Notes: generated by a model from the letters alone, not told the origin. Positions 46,191 through 54,827 are shown, counted from the stretch's first letter. The stretch: 64,000 nt of DNA from Lysobacter lycopersici (GCF_007556775.1 NZ_CP041742.1:1373501-1437500); one strand, 5' to 3'. Numbers and translations are program-made.

Positions 46191-49100
46191 ATGTCCGCGA
46201 ACGCCCCGTCCGCAGCCCGGATCCTGGTCCTGGCCGCATGCGCCGCATGCTTGGCGTTGGCCGCGGCATGGCCCGCGCACGCTGCGGTTCGCGACATCCA
46301 TTTCGTGCGCGCCGGCAGCGAACTCGGCCTCGCCCAGAGCACCGTGACCGCGCTGGCGCAGGACGCCAACGGCTTCGCGTGGGTCGGCACCCAGGGCGGG
46401 CTCAGCCGTTACGACGGGCAACGCTTCGTGTCCTTCCACGAGATCGCGGACGATCCAGCCAGCCTGCCCGACAACTTCGTGACCGCACTGGCCGTCGACG
46501 CCGACAAGGGACTCTGGGTCGGGACGCGTTCCGAATACGTCTCCCGGCTGGATCTCGACAGCGGCCGCTTCCATCGTTATCCGCGGGCCGGCACGAATTC
46601 CCCGCGGGTGGAAGCCCTGCTGCCCGTGGCCGACGCGACATGGATCGGCACCAGCGCCGGGCTCGACCGGCTCGATCCGCGCGGCAGCCGCGTGACCCGC
46701 GTCCTTTCCCTGCCCGGACGCGGTGTCGACAGCGGCTTCCAGGGGCTGGCGCGCGACCGCCACGGCGATGTCTGGTATGCGAACCGCGCCGGCCTGTTCC
46801 GGATCGGCGCCGACGGCCGCGCGACGCGCGTCGGGCCGGTGCAGCCCATGCTGGCATTGCGCATCGACCGCGCCGGTCGCACGTGGGTGGGCGGCGATGG
46901 CGGCCTTTATCTGCTGCGCAACGGCGACAGCCTGCAGCAGGTCTGGCCACAGGCCATGGAGGGCAACGGTGCGACGCGCGTGCAGTCGATCGCGGAAGCG
47001 CCGGACGGCAGCCTGTGGCTGTCGATCGTCGGCGCCGGCTTGCGCCGCTTCGATCCGCAGACCGGAGCCGCGAGGGCGCTGAGGCAGGACGAGCGCGACC
47101 CGGCCGGCCTGCCGGAAGACATGGTCAATGCGCTGATGGTCGATCGCTCCGGCCTGCTCTGGGTCGGAACGCAGTTCTCCGGTCTCGCCATCGCGGACTC
47201 GCGCGGCGCGCCGTTTCCCTTCATCGACTTGCGCTGGACGACGGGAGCCGCGCGCGGCCCGGTCGCCAGCGGCAGCGTGCGTTCGATCGCGCAGGACGAC
47301 GCCGGTTTCCTCTGGGTCGGCACCGACGACGGCCGCTTGCTGCGCATCGATGGCTCCGGCACCCCGGAAGACATGAGTGGGCTGCTGGAATCGGTCGCGG
47401 GCGATGCCCTGTCCCGACGCATCACCGGCATCGCGCGCACTCCCGACGGCAGGCTCTGGCTCGGCAGCATGGCCGGCCTGTTCGTGCTCGATCCGCGGCA
47501 GCCGTCCGCGCATGCCGTCGATGTCGCCGGCTACCCGCGCCTGGCGCTCCGCAGCCTGCTTCCGGCGCGCGATGGCGGACTCTGGCTCGGCAGCGACCAT
47601 GACGGCCTGATCCATTTCGACATTTACGGAGGCGCGCCGCGGCAATTCCAGCTTCACGGCGCGCATCCTGCCGGCGCGGCGACACAGCCGGCGGTACACG
47701 CGCTGCTGGAGGCGCGCGACGGCACGCTCTGGATCGGCACCGGCCACGGGCTGGAAGCGCTCGACCCGCGCACCGATCGGCACCGTGCATTCCACGACAC
47801 CCCCGGCCAGCCAGGCAGCCTCGGCGACGACCTCGTGCGGGCGCTGGCGGAAGACGGCAAGGGCCGGCTCTGGGTCGGCACCAATGCCGGCTTGGTCCTC
47901 GCCTCGCCCCGGCCCGGCGGCGACGTGCAGTTCGCACCGGTCCCGCTGGCGCTTTCGCCCGCCTCCCCCAGCGCGGTCTACAGCCTGGTCGCCGACGCGC
48001 GCGGGATGCTCTGGGTCGGCACCAACCAGGGCCTGCTGCGCCTCGATGCCGATCGCGATTCGTCGACGGCATACGGGCGCGCGGACGGCCTGCAGGACCT
48101 CGAGTTCAACGGCGGCGCCGCGTTGCGGCTCGCGGACGGACGGCTCGCCTTCGGTGGCATCCGCGGCCTCAACGTGTTCGATCCGCAGCGCGCGACGCGC
48201 GGCCTGGTGCAGCCGCCGCGATTGCTCGAAATCGGCATCGGCGAACGCGCGGGTGCCGACATGTCGGTCGCGTGGAACCCGGGCACGATCGAACTCCCCC
48301 AATCGGCGGGGCTGTTGCGCCTGCGCGTCGGCGGCCTCGACTACATCGATGCCGGCCGCGTCCGCTACCGCCACCGCATCGAAGGCGTCGATGCGCAGTG
48401 GATCGACAACGGCAACAACCCCGACATCACCTACACCCTGTTGCCGGCCGGCAACCACGTGCTGGAGGTCCAGGCCAGCAACCGCGACGGCAGCTGGTAC
48501 ACGCAGACCCTGCAGGTCCCGATCCACGTGCAGGCGCCATGGTGGCGCCACCCGTTGGCGCTGTTCGCCTACGCATTGTTCGCCGCGATCGCACTGCTGC
48601 TGGCATGGCTGCGCTGGAAGCGGCAACGCTTGCGTGAACAACGCTTCTACCGCGAACTGCACGAACGCGAGGAACGGCTGAAGCTCGCGCTGTGGGCGTC
48701 CGGCGAACAGTTCTGGGACTACGACCTCGAAAGCAAGCGCTTGCTGAGGCTGCAACCGGACGACCATTCCGATCCGGAAACGCCGCTCGAGATCCGCGTC
48801 GACCAGGAACACAGCGTGCATCCGGACGACCTGCCGCAGGTGCTCGATCGCCTGCGCGAACACCTGCGCGGGGATGCGCCGCTGTTCCAGTCCGAGCACC
48901 GGGTGCGCACGGCCCACGGCTGGACCTGGGTGCGGGCGCGCGGGCGCACGGTCGAACGCGATGCGGACGGACGCGTGCTGCACATCGCCGGCACCGCACG
49001 CAACATCACCCGCAGCCGGCAAGTGGATCGCGAACGCCAGATCGCGGCCGAGGTGCTGCGCAGCATGAACGAAGCGGTCTCGGTGCTGGACCGCGATTTC

Positions 49101-50738
49101 CGCTTCATCTCGATCAATCCCGCGTTCACGCGCATGACGGGCTATTCCGAGGCGGAAGTCATCGGCCGCGGCGCGGAACTGCTCAATACCAGCCAGCACG
49201 AACCCGAGTTCTACCTCGCCATGCGCCGCCACCTCGCCGAACACGGCGGCTGGTCCGGCGAGATGTGGCAGATGCGCAAGGACGGCGAGGAATTCCTGTG
49301 CCTGGTCGAGGCCAACGCGATCCGCGACGCCAGCGGCCGCCCGCAATTCTTCATCGGCGTGATCAGCGACATCACCCACCGCAAGCGCGCCGAGCAGGAA
49401 CTGCGCTACCTCGCCAACTTCGACACGCTCACCAACCTGCCCAACCGCACCCTGCTCGCCGAGCGCCTGTCGCGCGCGATCGTGCGCGCGCGCAGGCAGG
49501 ACGGCCGCATCGCGGTGCTGTTCCTCGACCTCGACCGTTTCAAGGACGTCAACGATTCGCTCGGCCACGCCGCCGGCGACCGCATCCTGCGCGCGGCCGC
49601 GCTGCGCTTGCAGCGCACCATCGGCGAACAGCACACGGTGGCGCGGCTGGGCGGCGACGAATTCACCGTGGTGCTCGAGAACCTCGCTGGCCCCGACGAC
49701 GCCGACCGCGCCGCGCGCGAGATCATCATGGCGTTCGAAGCGCCGCTGCAGATCGACGACCTGCAGGAAATCTCGATCTCGCCGTCGATCGGCATCAGCC
49801 TGTACCCGGACCACGCGCAGGTGCCGACCGACCTGCTCAAGCACGCCGACACCGCGATGTACCAGGCCAAGGCTGCGGGCCGGCGAACCTTCGTCCGCTA
49901 CGACGAGCAGATGGACGAGGCGGTGCGCCGCCGCGCCACGATCGCCAGCGCGTTGCGCAAGGTGCTCGACCGCGAGGAGCTGCGGGTCGTGTACCAACCG
50001 CGGATGTCGGTGCACGATTCGCGCATCGTCGGGGTCGAGGCGCTGTTGCGCTGGACCAGCGCCGAGCATGGCGAAATCCCGCCGACGACCTTCATCCCGC
50101 TGGCCGAGGAAAGCGGGATGATCCTCGAGATCGGCGAATGGGTCCTGCGCGAAGCCTGCCTCACCCTGCAGCGCTGGCGCCAGCACGGCGGGCTCGAGGG
50201 CATCAGCATGGCGGTGAACGTGTCCGCGCTGCAGCTCTCGCGCGGCGACCTGCCCGCGGTGGTGGAACGCGTGCTCGCCGAAAGCCGGCTGCCGGCGGAA
50301 CGACTGGAACTGGAACTGACCGAAAGCGTGATCATGGCCGGCACCGACTACACCTCGCGCCGTCTGGAAGCGTTCCGCAAGCTCGGCGTCTCGCTCGCGG
50401 TCGACGACTTCGGCACCGGCTATTCCTCGCTCGCCTACCTCAAGCGCCTGCCGATCACCACGCTCAAGATCGACAAGGAATTCGTGCGCGACATCACCCA
50501 CGATCCCGATGACGCGGCGATCACCACCACGGTCATCGCCATGGCCCACGCGATGGAACTGAACGTGGTCGCCGAGGGCGTGGAAACCGAGGCGCAACTG
50601 CGCTTCCTGCACGAACACGGCTGCGACGAGATCCAGGGCTACTGGCTGTCGCCGCCGCTGGAGGCGCAGCGCTGCCTCGCCTTCCTGCGCAACTGGTCGC
50701 CGGCGACGGCTTCCGGACGGGCGCAGGCCGCGCCTTGA
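46191..50738 (+). CDS. beta-propeller / PAS / GGDEF / EAL cyclic di-GMP receptor protein
   Basis: This 1515-residue protein has a signal peptide (1-32), a periplasmic propeller of reg_prop repeats (about 35-690, each with a GLWVGT- or GFLWVGT-like strand), a Y_Y_Y domain (about 697-781), one membrane helix (786-806), two PAS domains (about 829-940 and 953-1070), a GGDEF domain with GGDEF at 1154-1158 and an EAL domain with EAL at 1283-1285. EAL catalytic residues are present (VNVS, ELTESV, DDFGTGYSSL, KIDK, EGVETE). The GGDEF I-site RxxD is absent. Both synthesis and breakdown of cyclic di-GMP are therefore possible. Confidence 0.93.
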   Translation: MSANAPSAARILVLAACAACLALAAAWPAHAAVRDIHFVRAGSELGLAQSTVTALAQDANGFAWVGTQGGLSRYDGQRFVSFHEIADDPASLPDNFVTALAVDADKGLWVGTRSEYVSRLDLDSGRFHRYPRAGTNSPRVEALLPVADATWIGTSAGLDRLDPRGSRVTRVLSLPGRGVDSGFQGLARDRHGDVWYANRAGLFRIGADGRATRVGPVQPMLALRIDRAGRTWVGGDGGLYLLRNGDSLQQVWPQAMEGNGATRVQSIAEAPDGSLWLSIVGAGLRRFDPQTGAARALRQDERDPAGLPEDMVNALMVDRSGLLWVGTQFSGLAIADSRGAPFPFIDLRWTTGAARGPVASGSVRSIAQDDAGFLWVGTDDGRLLRIDGSGTPEDMSGLLESVAGDALSRRITGIARTPDGRLWLGSMAGLFVLDPRQPSAHAVDVAGYPRLALRSLLPARDGGLWLGSDHDGLIHFDIYGGAPRQFQLHGAHPAGAATQPAVHALLEARDGTLWIGTGHGLEALDPRTDRHRAFHDTPGQPGSLGDDLVRALAEDGKGRLWVGTNAGLVLASPRPGGDVQFAPVPLALSPASPSAVYSLVADARGMLWVGTNQGLLRLDADRDSSTAYGRADGLQDLEFNGGAALRLADGRLAFGGIRGLNVFDPQRATRGLVQPPRLLEIGIGERAGADMSVAWNPGTIELPQSAGLLRLRVGGLDYIDAGRVRYRHRIEGVDAQWIDNGNNPDITYTLLPAGNHVLEVQASNRDGSWYTQTLQVPIHVQAPWWRHPLALFAYALFAAIALLLAWLRWKRQRLREQRFYRELHEREERLKLALWASGEQFWDYDLESKRLLRLQPDDHSDPETPLEIRVDQEHSVHPDDLPQVLDRLREHLRGDAPLFQSEHRVRTAHGWTWVRARGRTVERDADGRVLHIAGTARNITRSRQVDRERQIAAEVLRSMNEAVSVLDRDFRFISINPAFTRMTGYSEAEVIGRGAELLNTSQHEPEFYLAMRRHLAEHGGWSGEMWQMRKDGEEFLCLVEANAIRDASGRPQFFIGVISDITHRKRAEQELRYLANFDTLTNLPNRTLLAERLSRAIVRARRQDGRIAVLFLDLDRFKDVNDSLGHAAGDRILRAAALRLQRTIGEQHTVARLGGDEFTVVLENLAGPDDADRAAREIIMAFEAPLQIDDLQEISISPSIGISLYPDHAQVPTDLLKHADTAMYQAKAAGRRTFVRYDEQMDEAVRRRATIASALRKVLDREELRVVYQPRMSVHDSRIVGVEALLRWTSAEHGEIPPTTFIPLAEESGMILEIGEWVLREACLTLQRWRQHGGLEGISMAVNVSALQLSRGDLPAVVERVLAESRLPAERLELELTESVIMAGTDYTSRRLEAFRKLGVSLAVDDFGTGYSSLAYLKRLPITTLKIDKEFVRDITHDPDDAAITTTVIAMAHAMELNVVAEGVETEAQLRFLHEHGCDEIQGYWLSPPLEAQRCLAFLRNWSPATASGRAQAAP

Positions 50739-50769
50739 CCACCCGCCGGCACCTGCCTATCGTGCCGGC

Positions 50770-50991
50770 ATGGACGACGACGACGCCCTCGCCCAGCTCC
50801 GCGCCCTCTCCACCCGGATCGAGGCGCTGGTCGAGCGCACGCGCCAGCTGGCCGAGGAAAACCGCAGCCTGCGCCAGCAGCAGGAACAGCTGAGCGGCGA
50901 GCGTTCGCAATTGCTCGCGCGCAACGAACAGGCGCGCACCCGGGTCGAGGCGATGATCGCGCGGCTCAAGTCGCTGGAACAACACACATGA
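50770..50991 (+). CDS. small coiled-coil protein (TIGR02449-like)
   Basis: This 73-residue protein is almost all coiled coil (LVERTRQLAEENRSLRQQQE), similar to ZapB-like or TIGR02449 proteins found just before zapA in Pseudomonas and Xanthomonas relatives. The zapA ATG overlaps its stop by four bases. A part in division or Z-ring bundling is inferred from shape and position. Confidence 0.85.
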   Translation: MDDDDALAQLRALSTRIEALVERTRQLAEENRSLRQQQEQLSGERSQLLARNEQARTRVEAMIARLKSLEQHT

Positions 50992-51284
50992 GCGAGTCCG
51001 CCGACGCGGTCAGCATCCGCGTGCTCGACCGCGAGTACACGGTCGGCGTCAAGCCGGAGGAACGCGACAGCCTGCTCGCCGCCGCGCGCCTGCTCGACCA
51101 GCAGATGCGCGAGATCCGCGGCGCCAACCGCATGGCCGCGATCGACCGCGTCGCGGTGCTCGCCGCGCTCAACTTCGCGCACGAACTGCAATTGCTGCGC
51201 GATTCGCGCAAGGGCCACGACCGCGAACTCGCGGCGACCATCGGCGACCTGCAACGCAAGCTCGACACCCTGCTCGGCAGCTGA
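50988..51284 (+). CDS. zapA: cell division protein ZapA
   Basis: This 98-residue protein bundles FtsZ filaments at mid-cell. VSIRVLDREYTVGVKPEERDSLLAAARLLDQQM is the typical ZapA head domain and the second half is a coiled coil. It precedes the 6S RNA gene, the classic zapA-ssrS-fau layout. Confidence 0.93.
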   Translation: MSESADAVSIRVLDREYTVGVKPEERDSLLAAARLLDQQMREIRGANRMAAIDRVAVLAALNFAHELQLLRDSRKGHDRELAATIGDLQRKLDTLLGS

Positions 51285-51338
51285 ACGCGTCGCGCCATTC
51301 GCGCCGACGAATGGATGCCAATGCAACTGCGCCGCGGC

Positions 51339-51344
51339 TATACT
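51339..51344 (+). promoter_or_regulatory. -10 element of the 6S RNA promoter
   Basis: TATACT sits about 12-16 bases upstream of the first paired bases of the 6S RNA. A weak TGCCAA at 51316-51321 is at -35 spacing (17 bases). Confidence 0.5.
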
Positions 51345-51350
51345 GCCCGC

Positions 51351-51538
51351 GCGTGTCCTCTGCCGTGTTCGACGGCATGCGCAAACATTCGCCTTGTCCC
51401 TTAATGACGACCACGGGGACGCGACGGAAGCCGGGTGTGCAAGTCCGCCACGAGCGGGAAGCCCGATGGCCCCCAAGCGTTTCCACTTGAACCCCGGGTT
51501 CAAGGTCGTTTCGCAGGCATCGGCATGGCGGAGGATGC
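51351..51538 (+). ncRNA. ssrS: 6S RNA
   Basis: The 333-base gap between zapA and the formyl-THF ligase gene holds a 6S RNA, which binds sigma-70 RNA polymerase in stationary phase. The 5' arm (TCCTCTGCCGTG, 51356-51367) pairs with the 3' arm (CATGGCGGAGGA, 51525-51536) with only G-U wobbles, closing a long stem. The 3' half contains CACTTGAACCCCGGGTTCAAG, nearly the same as the E. coli hairpin there, followed by a GCAGGCATCGGCATGGCGGAG run that resembles its GCGGCATCTCGGAG end. Ends are estimated to within about five bases. Its position matches other gammaproteobacteria. Confidence 0.9.
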
Positions 51539-51617
51539 GATCTATCTCGCGCGCGGGCATCTTCCCCGCGCGGCTACAATGCGGCATGCCCGCCGCGTCC
51601 GCTTCGACGACTCCCCG

Positions 51618-52190
51618 GTGAACACCGATCGCGACCAGCTGCGCCGCGAACTGCGCGCGCGTCGCCGCGAACTGCCGGCCGCGCAACGCATCGCCGCCGC
51701 CGATGCGCTCGCCGCGCAGTTGCTCGCATTGCCGTTCGCGCCCGAACGCGGCTACGTCGCCGGTTACTGGGCGATGGATGGCGAAATTGCGCTGCACGCC
51801 TGGCAATTGAAGCTTCCACGCAGTTGCGTCTACTGCCTGCCGGTACTCGCCGACGACGAGCTCCTGCGCTTCGCGCCCTGGCGCCCGGGTGATGCGCTGG
51901 TCACCAACCGCTTCGGCATTCCGGAACCGGACATCGAACCATCTTCGGCACTGCAGGCGGGCGACATGGACTTCGTCGCGATGCCGCTGGTCGGCTTCGA
52001 TGCGCACGGCACGCGCCTGGGCATGGGCGGCGGCTGGTACGACCGCAGTTTCGCCTTCCGCCGCGAATCGCCGGCGCCGCCGTGGCTGGTCGGCGTGGGT
52101 TTCGAAGCGCAGCGCGTGGATTCGATCGACCTGCACGATTGGGACGTGCGCCCCGATGCCACCTGCACCGAAAGCGCGATCTACCAATGA
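51618..52190 (+). CDS. fau: 5-formyltetrahydrofolate cyclo-ligase
   Basis: This 190-residue enzyme turns 5-formyl-THF into 5,10-methenyl-THF at the cost of ATP. LRRELRARRRELPAAQRIAAADAL opens the fold, and the C-terminal GTRLGMGGGWYDRSFAF is the substrate/ATP loop. The start is uncertain: GTG 51618 gives a normal N-terminus, while ATG 51585 adds 11 basic residues; neither has a clear ribosome-binding site. Position next to 6S RNA and zapA is typical. Confidence 0.88.
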   Translation: MNTDRDQLRRELRARRRELPAAQRIAAADALAAQLLALPFAPERGYVAGYWAMDGEIALHAWQLKLPRSCVYCLPVLADDELLRFAPWRPGDALVTNRFGIPEPDIEPSSALQAGDMDFVAMPLVGFDAHGTRLGMGGGWYDRSFAFRRESPAPPWLVGVGFEAQRVDSIDLHDWDVRPDATCTESAIYQ

Positions 52191-52246
52191 CACCCGCCAA
52201 GCATGCCCATTCGAGCAGGCGCCGGAGCCGAACCCGCATGCCACCG

Positions 52247-52286
52247 ACTCCCCCTCTCCCGCTTGCGGGAGAGGGATGGGGAGAGG
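52247..52286. repeat. dispersed palindromic intergenic repeat (second copy)
   Basis: The stretch reads ccctctcccgcttgcgggagaggg then tggggagaggg and is a relative of the element at 1062-1120. It lies between the formyl-THF ligase and EVE genes and could fold into a hairpin. Confidence 0.6.
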
Positions 52287-52326
52287 GTGCACACGCCACG
52301 TTCATGACCACCACCGGAGACCTCGC

Positions 52327-52791
52327 GTGAGCCGCAAGCGCCACTGGCTGATGAAGACCGAACCGGACGCGTTTTCCATCGATGACCTCAAGCGCGTCGT
52401 CACCGAACCGTGGAACGGCGTGCGCAACTACCAGGCGCGCAACCACATGCGGCAGATGCAGCCCGGCGATGGCGTGCTGTTCTACCACTCCAGCTGCGAA
52501 GTGCCCGCCATCGTCGGCACCGCGACGGTCGCGAGCGAGCCGTATCCGGACCCGACCCAGTTCGATCCGAAATCGGATTACTACGACGCGAAAAGCACGC
52601 GCGCCGAACCGCGCTGGTCGCTGGTCGACGTGAAGTTCGACAGGAAGCTCAAGCGCGCGATCCCGCTGGAAGAGATCAAGCGCCACGGCGACGCACTCGG
52701 CGAAGGTTTCGCCCTGACCCAGCGCGGCAGCCGCCTGTCGGTGATGCCGGTCACCGCCGCGCAGTGGAAGTTGTTGTTGTCCCTCGAATGA
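52327..52791 (+). CDS. EVE domain protein
   Basis: This 154-residue protein is a single EVE (PUA-like) domain, a family that binds modified bases in DNA or [33 protein letters not shown] and [11 protein letters not shown] are the typical blocks. GTG 52327 ([12 protein letters not shown]) is chosen; ATG 52351 would cut into the first strand. It is found both as a housekeeping gene and near restriction systems. Here a Type III system lies about 2 kb downstream, but the gene sits among housekeeping genes. Confidence 0.88.
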   Translation: MSRKRHWLMKTEPDAFSIDDLKRVVTEPWNGVRNYQARNHMRQMQPGDGVLFYHSSCEVPAIVGTATVASEPYPDPTQFDPKSDYYDAKSTRAEPRWSLVDVKFDRKLKRAIPLEEIKRHGDALGEGFALTQRGSRLSVMPVTAAQWKLLLSLE

Positions 52792-52794
52792 TTT

Positions 52795-52863
52795 TGTGGG
52801 AGCGGCCTCCGGCCGCGATTGCTGTTCCGTCATCCTTGGTCGCGGCTATAAGCCGCTCCTACA
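52795..52863. repeat. REP pair upstream of rpiA (GTGGGAGCGG family)
   Basis: TGTGGGAGCGG... GCGAT at the left and GGTCGCGG ... CCGCTCCTACA at the right form a diverged inverted pair. It is the same family as the elements flanking the second RAYT gene. It ends 14 bases before the rpiA ATG, so it is part of the rpiA leader or promoter region. Confidence 0.7.
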
Positions 52864-52877
52864 AGAGCATAAACCCC

Positions 52878-53525
52878 ATGTCCGAAGCCAAGAAACTCGC
52901 CGCGGAAAAGGCCATCGACTACGTCGAGGACGGCATGATCGTCGGCGTTGGCACCGGCTCCACCGTCGCCTACTTCATCGACGCGCTCGCGGCGTGGAAG
53001 CACCGCATCGCCGGCGCAGTGTCGAGTTCCGAACAGAGCACCGCGCGGCTGAAATCGCACGGCATCGAGGTGATCGACCCCAACGTCGCCGGCCCGCTGC
53101 AGCTGTACGTCGATGGTGCCGACGAATGCGACCCGCACAAGCGCCTGATCAAGGGCGGCGGCGCGGCGCTGACCCGCGAGAAGATCATCGCCGAGGCCAG
53201 CGACAAGTTCGTCTGCATCATCGACGCGAGCAAGCAGGTGCCGGTGCTCGGCAAGTTCCCGCTGCCGATCGAGGTGATCCCGATGGCGCGCAGCCTGGTC
53301 GCGCGCGAACTGCTGCGCATGACCGGCGGCCAGCCGGTGTGGCGCGAGGGCGTGGTCACCGACAACGGCAACTGGGTGCTGGACCTGCACAACCTCGCCA
53401 TCACCGACCCGGTGGGGCTGGAACGCGAACTCAACCAGATCCCCGGCGTCGTCAGCGTCGGCCTGTTCGCGCGGCGGCCGGCGGACGTGGTGATCGTGGG
53501 TGGAGAGCCGCCGAAGGTGCTGTAG
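52878..53525 (+). CDS. rpiA: ribose-5-phosphate isomerase A
   Basis: This 215-residue enzyme interconverts ribose 5-phosphate and ribulose 5-phosphate. [41 protein letters not shown] and [11 protein letters not shown] are the conserved blocks, with the catalytic aspartate and lysine in the second of these. ATG 52878 has no strong ribosome-binding site; a REP element ends just before it. Confidence 0.95.
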   Translation: MSEAKKLAAEKAIDYVEDGMIVGVGTGSTVAYFIDALAAWKHRIAGAVSSSEQSTARLKSHGIEVIDPNVAGPLQLYVDGADECDPHKRLIKGGGAALTREKIIAEASDKFVCIIDASKQVPVLGKFPLPIEVIPMARSLVARELLRMTGGQPVWREGVVTDNGNWVLDLHNLAITDPVGLERELNQIPGVVSVGLFARRPADVVIVGGEPPKVL

Positions 53526-53550
53526 CGCGGCGTTCCTATTGGGGGGCTTT

Positions 53551-53623
53551 TGTGGGAGCGGTTTCCAACCGCGACCAGTGCTTGCCTTGAAAAGGCAGTC
53601 GCGGTTGGAAACCGCTCCCACAG
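53551..53623. repeat. REP doublet left of the second RAYT gene
   Basis: Two 25-base arms (53551-53575 and 53599-53623) are exact reverse complements (first arm TGTGGGAGCGGTTTCCAACC plus GCGAC). The spacer carries its own short hairpin (tgcctt...aaggca). The whole unit is repeated in the opposite orientation at 54239-54310. Confidence 0.9.
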
Positions 53624-53647
53624 AAGCTCTCACAATGTAGAAAACTT

Positions 53648-54115
53648 TCAATCCAGCCCGAATTTGCACCACCAGTGCGGATACTCGCGAAAATCCTCCA
53701 CCAATCCCGCGCGTACCGGGTTCTTCAGGCAATAACCGATAGCCGCTTCCACCGCCTGGTCCGATCGCAGCGCCCGATCGTGGTATCCGGGCTGCCACAG
53801 CGGCCCGCCCGAGCGAGTTTCGGCCCGATTGATTGCAAGCGCAGCATGGCGCTTGATGCCGTGCATCAATCCACCCAGCGACCCATGTCGCAGCACGGCC
53901 ACCAGATGGAGATGGTCCGGCATCACCACAGCCGCCAGCAACTCCATCCTGCCTTCGCGGACTAGCCAATGCAGTGCATCCAGAACGATGTCCGCGGCCT
54001 CGGGATTGGCGAAACGCGCCTGCCGGCCATTGCAGCAGGTAGTCAGCAGATAGCACCCGCCCACCTCGCTGCGACGCCCGATGCGCAGTCGGTGCGAATG
54101 CGGTTTGTCGTCCAT
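53648..54115 (-). CDS. REP-associated tyrosine transposase (RAYT, second copy)
   Basis: This 155-residue Y1-type transposase has the HxH motif VVMPDHLHLVAVL and a probable catalytic tyrosine in AIGYCLKNPVRAGLV. It is of a different subgroup from the RAYT at 23.9 kb: they share motifs but little else. ATG 54115 (MDDKPHSHRLRIG) is preferred; the longer frame to 54274 is translation through REP repeats (TETAPTETAP). It lies between the two REP doublets that fit its family. Confidence 0.88.
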   Translation of the reverse strand: MDDKPHSHRLRIGRRSEVGGCYLLTTCCNGRQARFANPEAADIVLDALHWLVREGRMELLAAVVMPDHLHLVAVLRHGSLGGLMHGIKRHAALAINRAETRSGGPLWQPGYHDRALRSDQAVEAAIGYCLKNPVRAGLVEDFREYPHWWCKFGLD

Positions 54116-54209
54116 GTCCGGCAATGTCGCCGGCGGAGCAGGAGCCGATGATCGGCTTAATTCTGTTGATTGCCTCGGGAAAACCCGAAAAAGCTCGCGA
54201 TCGGCTTTT

Positions 54210-54310
54210 TGTGGGGCGGTTTCTGTGGGAGCGGTTTCTGTGGGAGCGGTTTCCAACCGCGACTGCTCTTTCAAGGCAAGAACTGGTCGCGGTTGGAAAC
54301 CGCTCCCACA
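54210..54310. repeat. REP doublet right of the second RAYT gene with tandem half-units
   Basis: The full doublet has arms at 54239-54263 and 54286-54310, exact reverse complements, and is the inverted copy of the unit at 53551-53623 with a similar spacer. In front of it lie two extra head copies, TGTGGGGCGGTTTC (54210-54223) and TGTGGGAGCGGTTTC (54224-54238), making a short tandem array of REP halves. Confidence 0.9.
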
Positions 54311-54350
54311 AGAGCAGGGCCTACAACAGCAGTGCCCTCAAAAGCCTGAG

Positions 54351-54740
54351 CTATTTCCCCTTCCCTTCTCCGAGCGCGGCAACCAGCTCCCGCACCAGCT
54401 TGCGCTGCGCGGGTGGCAAGGCGAGGAAGGCATCCATCATCGCGCGGTCGGGCGCGGTCATCGCTTCCCACGCGGGCCTGCCCTCGCCCACCCGTGGTTT
54501 CCTTCCGCCGAAACGCAGGAAATGCGGTTCGACCGAGAAGAGCCCGGCCAGGACCTGCAGCTTGTCCTGCGCGGGAATCGCCTTGCCGTTGAGCCAACGG
54601 GAGGCGGTCATTTCCGATACGGATGCGCCTTCATAGTGGCTGTTGAATGCCTTGTGCAGTTCGCCAGGACGCGGCTTGTAGCCCGCCTTCTCCATGGCCT
54701 CGGCCAGACGCCGAGAAAACGCTTGACGCTCGTCATTCAT
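54351..54740 (-). CDS. XRE-family transcriptional regulator
   Basis: This 129-residue protein has a helix-turn-helix in the N-terminal half (about residues 8-65, EGASVSEMTASRWLNGKAIPAQDKLQVLAGLF) and a helical C-terminus. The ATG at 54740 has a GGAG ribosome-binding site. It is divergent from the mod gene, with 93 bases between, and these contain several operator-like half-sites. That layout resembles C-protein-like controllers of restriction-modification systems. No enzymatic domain is seen. Confidence 0.8.
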   Translation of the reverse strand: MNDERQAFSRRLAEAMEKAGYKPRPGELHKAFNSHYEGASVSEMTASRWLNGKAIPAQDKLQVLAGLFSVEPHFLRFGGRKPRVGEGRPAWEAMTAPDRAMMDAFLALPPAQRKLVRELVAALGEGKGK

Positions 54741-54774
54741 GGCTCCGGAAGGTACGAACCCCCGCCGGGCGGGA

Positions 54775-54827
54775 TTCACGTATCGAGTTAGTCGTGCTTA
54801 ACTTATCGGGTTAATCACGAACCCGAT
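54775..54827 (+). promoter_or_regulatory. predicted mod promoter with repeated operator-like half-sites
   Basis: A sigma-70-like promoter for mod is read as TTCACG (54775-54780), 17 bases, then extended TGC-TTAACT (54798-54803). ATCGAGTTAGTC (54782-54793) lies between the -35 and the -10, and ATCGGGTTAATC (54805-54816) lies at the likely start site. ATCGGGTT (54805-54812) and AACCCGAT (54820-54827) form a perfect 8-bp inverted repeat. These three ATCGRGTT units are candidate sites for the XRE regulator. No ribosome-binding site is visible before the mod ATG. Confidence 0.55.

Noticed and set aside
46179..50618. 1479-residue open frame on the minus strand
   Set aside because: It is the antisense shadow of the propeller/GGDEF/EAL gene. 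GC-rich codon bias keeps the opposite frame open; no family motif is seen and the product would be arginine/histidine-rich low complexity.
54116..54274. N-terminal extension of the second RAYT (TETAPTETAP repeats)
   Set aside because: It is translation through tandem REP halves; the family start is the Met at 54115.
53551..54310. CRISPR-like array of repeats around the second RAYT
   Set aside because: Repeats are inverted REP doublets with related spacers, only a few copies, and no cas genes are present.
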